A stretch of 64,000 nucleotides of DNA from Phallusia mammillata (lineage: Eukaryota; Chordata; Ascidiacea; Phlebobranchia; Ascidiidae), in assembly GCA_003260075.1 (NCBI GenBank), contig QLIY01000430.1, positions 28,314 through 92,313 of the forward strand, given 5' to 3'. The notes under the pieces were generated by a model. It had not been told where the DNA came from. It searched no databases and was given only the letters and a program-made list of their open reading frames with translations. Position 1 is the first letter of the stretch. Each line of letters starts with the position of its first letter. The position numbers were made by a program, and so were the translations under genes. This document shows, piece after piece, positions 25,401-37,900 of this stretch.

Positions 25401-28400
25401 TGGAAATTCTGTTATACTTCAAATGAAGTCACATTTTATTCTGCTCTTAATTGTTTTGTAATAACAAGTCTTTGGCTGCAAAGCATTTTTCTAAACGTCC
25501 ATACTGTATAAAACATTTATCTAAACATTTTTTTATTATGACTGTATTCATGTAGTCTTTGCAATGCCCTGGCCTCTGATTTATAAAGAAATTAATAACA
25601 CACGACATTCTACGCTTTCTAACGGCTGTTTTGGGAAGTTATCATTATAAGGACAAGCTATATATACACCACCGACGACAGTACACATCCCCCCCTATAT
25701 TCAGTAACATCCTTCTGTTAAGCGTCTATTCGCAAATGCTAAACTATTTTTGTATCTAATGTTGAGTATCGCATTTTAACCGCAGGTAGGCCTAGGTTGC
25801 AATAGATGCTTGGCATAAGAAAATGTTGTAAACAATCTGTTCTAGCTTCAAGTCAAGCTTCGTTTGAAATATGTATGACTTAGTGAAATGCGATTTTTTT
25901 GCTAAAATATGCTCGCTTGATCGCAGGGATAAATTTACAGGCTAAAAATATTGCGTCAAACTAGGCCCGAATTCATGGGTCATTTCGTCCGCTGAGTTTT
26001 CTATTAATAAATGTTTTGCATCAGGGGTGAATGCATTTGGGATTCGTGCTCATGCGTTAACGCCTTGTCACGCGATGTATCAGTATTTTTACTTTCTGTT
26101 ATATTAGCTACAACGACAAACTATGTTTAAGATGTTAAAACAATGCATTTTTTCACAAGTCTACAGAGGAATATAGCGGCCTAATATACGTGAAAAAAAG
26201 CGACATACTTTATTGTTCAAACGTTTCGGCAAATGCTCATGCCATCATCAATGATATGAGGGGCCACATCAGTCACACCCGTTTATAAGTACTGATGTAT
26301 TTTCCCCATTTGACAATGGGTTAACATTCACTGTGATTGCTTAGTATATGTGACCCACGCATTACAGTAATTTTTATATTTACTGGTGTATTTGAGAAAA
26401 CAAATTTATTCTGTAACAACCTTAATACTTTTTCACACAAAAACATTTGAAACTGGCCTAAAAATTTTTTTATGTTTTCTGTAAGGATTTTAATCACTGT
26501 TTGGATGTTAGTAAAAAGCTTTGTAATTGTAAATTGCCTGTTCTTGCCCGAAACATATCGCCTGTCAACTGGTTAACATATAGCCATACAACAAACAACC
26601 AAATAGTAATAGACGAAACCATACTACCACTTAACTAAAGTTTCAATTACATACTTTGCACTTGCTCCTAAAAACACATACATATTTCTCACACGCAGTG
26701 TTTTTTTAAGGTGTTTTGGGGGACCGAAACGGTATTTAAATGAAACACTTGCGGTCTCTTAAAACTACTTAGCGGTCACCCAAACTAAACCTTAAAAAAA
26801 CTGGGTATAACGCCTTTAATAGGCTGGGCGCATTATGATTGCAGCAGCATTTTGCAGGTACTGCTAATTTCTCTGTGATAGCGCTACTGTCCGTTGACAT
26901 TCACACGTAACGTTTTAACCTCTTTTAATATCCTTATGATGAACCAAGACTAAATACTACCCAGCCTTTAGCGCTACAACCAGCAGTAACTCTAAAACAG
27001 TACTAGCACGGCATATTTGATGACTATCATATTACCGGACGCTGCTGTTCCATACGAAAACCCACAATTATAAGAGTAATTACCAGCTTGCGTATGTGTT
27101 AGTATTTTATTGCGTTTTGGCCTACGGTTACTACAGCTCAGCACTAAAGCCATTGTTTCCTGATAAAACGACTTTTTGTAAGCCTAAAGCTGGTTACGAG
27201 CGAGCTTGGTGCAATCAACCGACGTGCTTTTCATTTTGAACAAAATTGCTATGATTTTAACAGAGATTCAGGTTGCTAAAGACCCAGTAGGTTGCGCAAA
27301 ACTCGTTACTGATCCGACATGATGGGTTATGCTTAGTAAAATAAGATATAGACCACAATGCCCAAAAATAGGCAAGCCCTACAACACATATGCAATATTG
27401 TCTTGGACTACCTTAAACTTTAGGATTTTGTCAACACAACAACTTTAATCAAGTTTACTAAATGGTAGCTTGTTGTTTGCTAGCCAACATAAAGCACATT
27501 TAAACTAACAAACGTAACATTTTAAACTTAGATCTGTCAGTCCGTTATCAGCCATACAAGTCAAGCAGTAGACTATTACCAATGAGCCCGAAAACGTTAA
27601 AACTACTGCTACATTGCTGCTACTGCTATTACTACTGCAGTGTACAAATTACGAAATACTGTAGCAACTGACAATATTATTCAAAAGTGCCATCCCGTAA
27701 CACAGCATATTTACTCAGAAGGGATGCCCGTCAAATGTTTGAAGCTTTTGTAGTTTTTTATGCATGCTAGGCTACGTTTTTCCGCTATTTTACAACGAAT
27801 TAGTGACGATATCCCCTGAAGTCAAAACAAGGGACCTAAGGCTTGTGAAACGCCCTTATATACAATACCACATGGCAAATTTCACATCTAGCAAGCATGC
27901 CTATGCTTAACCAAATGGTTCTTACAATTTTTTAACGCGCAGCACACACAAAAAACTTATTTTTACTTCACATTTTGACCTTAAAGTACATTTATTTCCT
28001 TTTTAGTTGATTGCTTTCGTTAGTAAATAAGATTACAACGAGGTTATAGCGTTGCTATTGTCCAACCTTTTAGGAATCGGACCGTTTTTGCCTCCGCGAA
28101 CCCAGTAAAATGGTAACAGTGAACAGCATGCGGTTAAAAATCCTGTTGGTATGCCATAAGGTGGTCACAGACTAACGAAAGCATTGCGCTGACTGAATTA
28201 AGAAACACGGCCTAATGCATGAAATAACAGCTGCACTCTGCAAATCGAATAATTTGCGACACGTTTTCGAACACTTTGTGGCAATAGTTTGTAAATTACT
28301 GATCTCAACGGGGTTCTATGTCACTGCCCTGCTACCATTTTCCTGTTATGCACCGTTTGCTGCAATCTCATGCACTGTGGTGATTGATGTAACATTTAGG

Positions 28401-31400
28401 GAGGGGCCGGTAACCCCTGGCACGCTTGCCAAGGTGATCCTAGGTGATTATTTACGGCACGCAAAGTCATACAGAAATTCGTATTCAAGTGTTTTTGGTG
28501 TAATTTAAACCGTTATTACGCTATTATGATGTACGAGTCCCATTAACCCAGCATACACGTACGAAGCCTGCGTTCTTATTACTGCTACAAACAGCTTAAA
28601 CGAGACACTATTATGTACGTAGAAGTTGGCGCGCCAAGCCATTAGTCGTTTGATATGACAAGTAAATTGATAACGAAAATCTGAATTGATACTTTTCATC
28701 AAAACGATACCGTTTAAAACTGCTAATACGTATGTTAACAGACACATACTGTAAATTACTAACACCATTACAACTATATATTGGTAAACCCCTATGCAAA
28801 TGTTTGGGTGGCACGCTGGTTGAATACCACTGATCAGTGTAAAATTTCGTTGAAATGTAACATTGCAACCCACAATTTTCCTTCAACGATGAATGTTAAC
28901 ATAATACCGTCTGCGGTGGATGTAAACCACAAACCACATTATTTACGTCACAAAGGCATGACAAAGGGAAGCGGTTTCCCTTTGTATGTCATGTATTTTC
29001 CCAAACAGTAAAATACCCAGCCTTTAAGCACTCCAGATCATTGACACAAGCATTTAATTTGTATTGATATTTTGTCACACAGAATCGTCGTGGTTATCTT
29101 CAGTATCTTGATATCTCTGTGGGAAAGGTGATTTCAACGATTGCAACTAAAGGCGGCAGACTTGACGTTATGTGCCAAAACCCGTACAATGCCACAATGA
29201 TGTTAGGTAAAGACCTCGTTTATCTGTTTACGGTGTACTTGCAAAAGTGGGTTATCGTGTGAGCTTTGTGCAACCATCCGTGACAAATTGACTTAAAACT
29301 TAAAAATATCAACGTTTTTTTTGTAGACTTTTGTAATAAAGAATTAAATTGTTTAAAGCACAAATTTCGTATTTTCGTTTGTCTAAAAAACAACAACTTA
29401 GCAGTCAAGTATAGAAACAGCTTTTTACAAGAAGCCCGTATGCGGTTGAATGCACAAAGCTCGTTTGAAATCCCGCTTTAGGATTGCAAAAGTTTGCTTT
29501 GAAGAGTTGCCATTTGCTTGACTACACAAAACCCATTAGGAAATCCGTTTAAAAAGCACAATTTTGCTTCCAACAGCGTTCCATTAGCTTGACTACATAA
29601 AGCTGGTTTGGGAACCCAGTTTAAGTTCGCATAACAGTTGCATGCAACATAAGTGCCATTGGCTTGACTGCACATAGCTCGTTAGGAAACCCACTTCAAG
29701 CTTGCAGATTTCGCTAATGCAATGCAGAGTATGCAGCATGTAATGGTGAAGCATATACACAGTTGGCCTTCATACATATTTAATGCTTTAATGCTTTGAT
29801 GCGGTGATGACACATGCCAGCAACGTGTAACTACCTAGTTCGCTTTGGCTACAAGTCCGTCTGTCATTAAACACTGGATGACAACTGTCTAATTTACATT
29901 TCCCGTTTTAAAAGTGACACTTTCGACGAAATGTGTTTTTTTTTTCACTTGCTAGAAAAAAGCATCTCGTAATAACGCAGTTTTGCTTTAACCACTCTTA
30001 ACTGCGTAATACGTGCTTGATACCAGCTTCAAACTTACGGCATTTTTTTTGTACTGCAATGGTTGAGCATAATTGATACAAATACGCCATAAAAGCCTAT
30101 ATAATGGCAAACCTGCTCTGTTTACGCCGCCCTAACTTGCGTGTACAGTTGATAAAATACAAACCTTCATATCTTAAACATTCTTGCACCGATCTGCACG
30201 AAAAAGTGCACCTGTTGGACTGAGTACACGGCTTAGCTAAAAACCAAAACCTTAAACTACGCTAAAGTCACGTATGGCTTTCCTTGTTTGGCATAACACG
30301 ACTAGTTTGAATGACAAGCGTCTTGCTATCCCCAGCATTTAGCACGTTCTGGCCTTAATACCAACCCCCCTATACCTGTATAATTTCTTTTTTTCTGCCA
30401 CGCATGTACGCTACGTTTAAATCCAAGCCGTGCGTGCTCTACAGTCTCCACCTCGTCCCCTAAATCCACCAAATGGTCTAAATATAAACTGTTATTCACA
30501 CACCGGTTCATTGCGTACAGGTCACCACAACGGCACAGTGACTGTATGGAGTCCTAATCAACGTGAACCGCTACTAAGGATGCTTTGCCACAAAACAGCG
30601 GTTCGGGGAATGGCTGTGGACCGCCAGGGAAGGTAGGTCTGATACAATATGCTTAGGTTTGTGATTTGTTACTGTCACACCCCTTGTCAATATGAACCGC
30701 TAAACTCCAGTTAAATGTGATTGCAGAGCAGTAAACTGGGTTAGAGCGTTAAACAGGTATTGTGCCTATGTAAAATGTCACTTGGCTTGTACAAGCATGC
30801 TTTAACTAAACAATCGAACCACATGTTACCAAATTTTGCAAACACCCTTAATTTCACCTTACGTTTTAAAACTCATGTCAATACCTTGAATTCATTTACG
30901 CAAACAATAGTCTTTTATTTGTATAATTTAAAGAACTAGAAAAAGGCGAAACTTAGTGTCAAACACTTTGCTAACCCCCAGAAAGAAAAGTTTAAACGTT
31001 TCAAAAAACTCGTTTTCTAACTGCGAGCAAATGTTAATTTTAAACGCTATACACGAATTTGGTCATAAGATTAATGAAGAAAATAACGGCCCAAATAAAC
31101 GTAAAAGCGATATGCTTTATAATGCAAAAGTGTTGCCCAATGCTCATGCCATCACTAGTGATATGAAGAGCCACATCAGTTTTAACGTTCTTTTAAATAG
31201 TTATTTACGAACCGAAGGTTATGCCGGCTAACTTTCAACTGTATCGAGCGGTCCATACGTACCGAACGTATATGCAAGTTTAATCGATGTACCCACTAAT
31301 TGACTTAACGGTGCACAGGCCAACTACTGTCACATAAACACGTTTCGGGGCATTTGGGCCCATCACTCTTATGTCTGAAATTTGGTGCAAAAATTACCCC

Positions 31401-34400
31401 AAGGACAGATGGTTATGTGATGACGTTACGCAACGACAGACTTGTACACCTGGCACCAATGACGTTTTTGTACATTTGTTAATGCGACAGGTGTGTATTT
31501 CGTTTTGCTGTAATTAGTTTCAGGTTATGTGAGGTCGCATTATGAGATTGCGTTTTTGGAGAGGGGGGATTAATTTAACTAATCGATACAAGCGTTTGCC
31601 GTAAATCCTATTACTTAATGCTTTTGGTGTAGACGTTTCCAGCTGGTATGGCACTAAGACGTACAAAACCTAATGATGCACTGTTAAGTTTTCCAAGAAT
31701 GTTGTTTATTGTTAAGTTAGTTAAATAATGCGACTCAATAGTTGTGACAGTGCGCATTAAAACGAGATATTATGTTTGCAAAAGATCAATGCATTTTTGA
31801 CGTCCGGTTTAAAATCTAATCAGAATTATCTTTTTGGGAACCACTGTTGTGGTAAATTACATAATTTATCAATTGTCGCAATTGAAGAATTGGTTTCATA
31901 ACTCTATGAAAAACAAAATGATGAAATAACGAAAACTCTGTTTAAACATATTATCACACAACGGTAGAACCGAATCCTTAGTACTAAAATCTTAAAAAAG
32001 AATCGGTTCCTATCCGGGTACAAATGGGTAACCGTAACACCAACAAATACTAAAACGGTAACGATTCCTTACCGAATTACACCTAAATCCTAAATTAATC
32101 TCTTGAGACGGATTCGATTTGCATTCGAATACTTGAAATTAATCAGATTCGATATGTATTCGAATACACTTAGGTATAACTGTAACTATGCCAACTGACT
32201 AGATTCTAATAACTACTACAGTGCCAGTTTTTGCTTGCTCTGGTGTCTAGAACACACTTTAAATTGATGTTCTTTGTACAAGACCTCAGGAATCGATACC
32301 TATTGATTAGGAATATAAATTGACATATAGTTGGCGTTTTGTCAAATCCTTAATGAAACACTAGTTGTAGATATGTCAAGGTTTGGGTATAGGTATTGTT
32401 GACATGTTTCATGCGTTTTGGCACAAATTATAACCGTCACTGTTCTAAACAGAAAGAGGTCAATTTTAGTTGTAGTTAAACATGACAAGACAAATTACTT
32501 TGCGTGTTCGATCTTTTATTGATTGAACTTAAACCTTGGTGCTGCGATTTGCTTGAAATAGTAGAATGCCTGTCTTTGCTGTAGTAGGTTTCACTTTTTC
32601 AGGTCAACCTAGGGTCACAGTTAGTTGTTTCTCAAATATGACGAGTTACGTATTGTAGAAAATGTAAAAACAACAGTAACACATATAAGCTATTGCTGCC
32701 AGGCATAATATCAAGTTTGTAGAGCTCTTCTGGCTAATGTAATTTTATTCCGACGTTTCAATAAAATTACATTTGCCAGAAGAGCTCTACAAACTTGACA
32801 ACAGTAACATTTTTGTTTTAAACTTATTGTGACCACTTTTACTTGCGTGACACATGTCATCCGTCTAATTTCAATGACACTTGACACGTTACTGATTTTA
32901 ATGACACCTGTCACAAATGTGATTTTTCTACCTCCTTTCACAAAATGATAAAAAATGTATATTTAACGCACGTTAAAAAGAACCCTGTACATCGGTGAAC
33001 ATGCATAAGTTTAGCAATATCTTCACTATAACTTAACGGTTTTTGTCTTTAAAAGCAGTACCAGGAAAAGCTAAATCGATGCATTGGTGACTACTGTGTC
33101 TTCTCAGATACTAAGTTAGTCCCTAGCTTCCCATGAAAGAGTTACTTGGTCCAATTAGGCATTAAATTCGACACCGGCCGTTTTGGCCTTATTGGTCTAA
33201 CAGAGACGGTCATGAATAATATATGAAGTATTTCATGCCCCCAAAGGTCCCTCTGTGGACCCGTAATAAATTGTTCACCGGAAAAAAAGTTGGGGTCCTT
33301 TGGGTCAGATTTCAGGCTACTGTAAATCTATACCATTTTCTTTTTAAAGCTTAATAGCTAACATTTAGCGAAATTGAAAATATTTTCTGCGTCCAGGCTG
33401 GTTGAAAACTTATCGTTTTGACGTATAGGAGAATTAGTCACTTTTGGTCAACTAGGAACAGTATCGACTTGATTTCTAATCGGAAATGGTTTTTGCGAAT
33501 CATCGTGTTAGCTTGCAATTCAAAACCGCCGAATAAAAATCAATGTCGTTGTTTTTCTTTGCTTTACATCAAACGTAAACGATGAAAATATATGTCTTGT
33601 GGTATGAAATGCTTTAAATCTGTTTTTAAGCGCACTGTTGAGATCTTTATTTAAATGTTGCACACACTTTGGGATTTTTAAAGGGAAATTTGACATTTTT
33701 CGGAGTTAAATATGAGAAATCCCAAGTTTTTGAGATAGATTTGCCTGATTAGGTTTATTATTTTTGTTGATACGCATGCGTAATAAAATGTCTACGTTTT
33801 ATGCCACATCACTGGCAATTTTGTTCATGATAAAACTAACATTGTTTTGTGGGGGGGGGGGCAATTCTATACCATTTTCTTTTTAAAGCTTAATAGCTAT
33901 TTAAACTTAAATTTGGCGAAATTGAAAATATTTTCAGCGTCCAGGCTAGTTGAAAACTTATCGTTTTGACAAATGGGAGAATTAGCCACTTTTGGTCAAC
34001 TAGGGGCAGTATTAATTTAATTTCTAATCGGAAATGGTTTTTGCGAATCATCGTTTAAACTTGCAATTGAAAATGTTGCAATTGAAAATCGTCGAATAAA
34101 AATCAATGTCGTTGTTTTATCTTTGCTTATACATGAAACGTAAACGATAAAAATATATTTCTTGTGTGTATGAAATGCTTTAAATCTGTTTTTAAGCGCA
34201 CTGTTGAGATCTTTATTTAAATGTTGCACACACTTTAGGATTTTTAAAAGGAAATTTGACATTTTTTGGAGTTAAATATGAGAAAGTTTTCGAGATAGAT
34301 TTGCTTGATTTGGTCTATTATTTTTGTTGGTACGCATGCGTAATAAAACATCTACCTTTTATTCCACATCACTGGCAATTTTGTTCATGATAAAACTAAC

Positions 34401-34879
34401 ATTGTTTTGTGGACCTAAGTTGGTCTAAATTATTTTCACAATGCAATGCAATCTAGCAACATACTTTCAACAAAGTCACCAACTACAAACTTATCTAAAC
34501 TTTGTTTTTGCAACAGTTTTGTTAAATTATCTTGTTCAGAAAAACGCTTTTAATATGATTTTCAAAAACGACCAAGGGGTAAACCAGACAAAAAAGTTTG
34601 CGAACCTCAGGCCTGTGGCTTTCTTGTTCCTGGATCTTTTTACTTCCCGGAAACTTTTTATTCCCGAGTTACCTCGAAATCCAAAAATGGGGCGACAGTA
34701 TTGCCAACCCGGAAACTAATCTTTTGGCCTGATACATAGGTTGTCTGGCTCTAGAAGGAAAGTACTCACATCTTTCAAAGAAATTTCGAAAATCGAAAGC
34801 ATCATCATAGCAATCACGTTATGCAACAACAGAAAAACTTATATGAACCTGTTAAAACATAGAAAGATTATGTTTAAAT

Positions 34880-34923
<44 letters not shown>

Positions 34924-37900
34924 TTGTACTGTACCTAAATCACAAACACCGCTTTAATTTGTCGATGAAACACAAAACATTAGGCAGAATTCTCTAATAC
35001 TACAATGCCGTAGGCTTTAATTTACTTTGGGGGGGGGGTTGTACTTAAATCACAAACACCGCTTTAATTTGTCTATGAAACACAAAACAGTAGGCAGAAT
35101 TCTCTAATACTACAATGCCGTAGGCTTTAATTTACTTTTATGTCAGCTGTTGGGGGATTTGACAGTTTCCCATAATGCAACTGACAAGCACGGAAGCAAA
35201 AGCAAAGGTCAAACGTCATGCTTACACTGTATTTTAAATTCGAGTGTTATACCAAGGCCTAATCCACCATCTCTCTCCAAGTAATACCTTATTCACGCGT
35301 TTCGTGTTGCTAGTGGCGACACGAAATTTTGTCATCTACCTATAATGCATCTGTATTTTTTCTTTTAATACTACACCCTGTACTAAACCTGTTTTTAAAA
35401 CATAAATAAAATCTTGGGAATGAATATTTTTGCCTAAAGTGTCCCTCAAAAAGAATTTAAATATTCTTAATTTTAACTCTATGAGTTTTGTTTTGTTTCT
35501 GGCTACGAACCGATTCCATGACTTTATATACGTTACACCGAACATTGTGACGTCATACTATCCTTACTTGTTTCACTGTGACGTCATACCAGCTGTCTTG
35601 CTATCGAAACAAACCATTGTTTCCGTTTGTGACCTAGCAATTGTTGTTGCTTAACCGAAACAGAATAAAACACCGGATATTCCAATAACGTGCTTTTTAA
35701 AATTTTCGAACCGTCAAGGAGATTTTGCTTCGAAAACCGATTCGGTATCACACGTGATTCTGCTTTTGTACAACAACAATCGAATGGTATAAATATTGAA
35801 TGAGGCGATATCATATCGGGATTTGCCTTGCACTGTGCAATTCCAACGCTTTGTTTGCACTATGCTATATTTCAATCAATTTCTATACGTGCACTTTATA
35901 GTTAGGCGACATATGGGTGTGGATGTCATGTATTATACAGTGTTGCTAAATGTGACAACAGTTTTATGCAAACGAGTAACAATATGACCACGTTTTCACA
36001 ACAATAACTTTGTTAAACTATGATTTTTTATATCCTTCCAAAAAAAATCAAGCCGTTTGTTTAAACCCAGCTTACAACTTTGAAACCAAAATATCAACCC
36101 GAACCCTTTTTTAAGAAATGAAACGAAAATCAGGCCGAAAAGCCTATAAAACTTTTTTTTTTAATTGCAGTACAAATGAAGCCAGGTGTGAAATTAGGCC
36201 TGAATCGAGCCGTTTAATTCCAACCCAACTTATAATCTTTGGCCTGGTACAAAATCTCTTTGCACTGACGCTTCTGCCTTAACACAAAATTTTTTTTAAT
36301 ACTTTTTAGGTACCTTGCTACATCGGGGCAAGACCGTCGTTTGCGGATTTTTGATCTGAGGACTTGCAAACCTTTGCACACGTACCAACTAAAAACAGGA
36401 CCTTCAAACCTTCAGTTCAGCCAACGTGGACTCTTAGCTGCAACTTGCCAAAACGTGGTAGAAGTCTACAAGGACCCGTGTACTCAAGTAAGTTAAAGCT
36501 TATTTTGTTCATGTTAACAGTTTACTATAAAGGTAGGCGTTTTGTTACGAATCTCAACGCCAACTGTCTAAAGAATCGGTCATAACATAAATCCATATTA
36601 AACACTCGGAAAATGTTCTTTTAAAAATCCCTGTAATACTTTGTCTTATGAAGGTTTTAGGTTATTAAACATATAATATTTAGTGGAATTGCAACAATTA
36701 GGGCAGTACTTTAAGAAGGACATAGACCAATATCGGGTCGTTGTGAAAAAAAGCTATTATACTTTACCACAGTTTGCTATAGGAGTAAAAATTCTTACTA
36801 TCAGAGGAGTGTAGAATGGGGGGGGGGGTAATATCGGGTCGTTGTGAAAAAAAACTATTATACTTCACCAGAGTTTGCTATAGGAGTAAAAATTCTTACT
36901 ATCAGAGGAGTGTAGAATGTATTGTAATTTTATTACTGTTTTTAAGTGATCCTACTTTTTTATGTTTCTTGTCAACCAAAATCTGTCCTGATCATAAAAA
37001 ATACTGAACAAACGTTTTGTCCACCAGGTTGCATATCTAAGTTATCGTAAAGAACTTGGTAAAACAACGAGTATTTTTGTCTATCACCTCCCTGGTTGAA
37101 AGAAATCGTGATTAAATCGAAAGTACTTACTTCAAACGTTGCAAAGTTTCGAAAAAATGTGAAGGAAATTCACTTTAGTAGAAAATGACATCACACAAGG
37201 AACTAGTAAACACAAGGAACTAGTAAACACACGGTTTCTCACAATGCAGTTTGAATATAGCATTTTGAAAAACCATGCCTCTAAAAAACATGTATTTAAT
37301 GCTCAATCTCAAGCGGACATACAGACCAGCAATGGCGGACCACTTTAATGACACTAGCTTACTAATATTTTGCTGAAAAACTACTCCTTTGAGTTTCTGA
37401 AACATAAATACAGCACTATACAGTACTGTTTTGACCTTTAACTGCATGGAACAATGTGCACATATTTCTAACTCAATCCATACCTTACAAACATCCTAAA
37501 TCCCGACTCTATCATTTATTTCACTCGTATCCTGCAATGTCTATACTATTCAGTTAGGCATTAGTCAATAACTGATGTCTACAGCAAGAGCCGTCACTCA
37601 AGCGCTTCGACAAAACAATGCTTCAATTGCGTCATAACTGTGAATCACAAAGCCCTGGAAGGGTCCCATGGGGGCTTAGCGGGGGGGGGGGGGGGGGGGG
37701 GGGGGGGGAGCATGACGGAACAGCGGGGAGCATGCGCACTTTTTTGATGTCTGTCTCTCTTGAAATGTCGATCACAGCTTTGTGTCAAAACCAGCACCTA
37801 ATATTTGGTTTGTCCCGTGGCCAGTTTTCTGGGTCAACAAGATGTCTGAACATGTGCATGTGTGACATAGGTCCTCTTCTTTTGCTGTTAGCTATTGTTA

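Larger units (their letters stand above)
24752..29082 (+). other. WDR46 intron 7, no supported gene
   Basis: Apart from the two repeats at 26165 and 26696 this intron shows nothing I can support. The overlapping minus-strand ORFs at 28505-28886 (122 and 91 codons) match no family I know and have no splice partners or codon pattern to back them. Confidence 0.6.
30633..36309 (+). other. WDR46 intron 9, repeats only
   Basis: Holds the palindromic retro-insertion at 32682, two G10-type duplications (33327-34411 and 34925-35138), a 40-nt G run and a decayed hammerhead-family copy near 31075. No exon-like sequence was recognised. Confidence 0.6.

Noticed and set aside
28505..28886. Overlapping minus-strand ORFs of 122 and 91 codons in WDR46 intron 7
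   Set aside because: No recognisable family, two competing frames, and no exon partners.
29445..29720. Possible CRISPR-like array
   Set aside because: The units are a degenerate 70-bp tandem repeat without conserved repeats and unique spacers, and the genome is animal.
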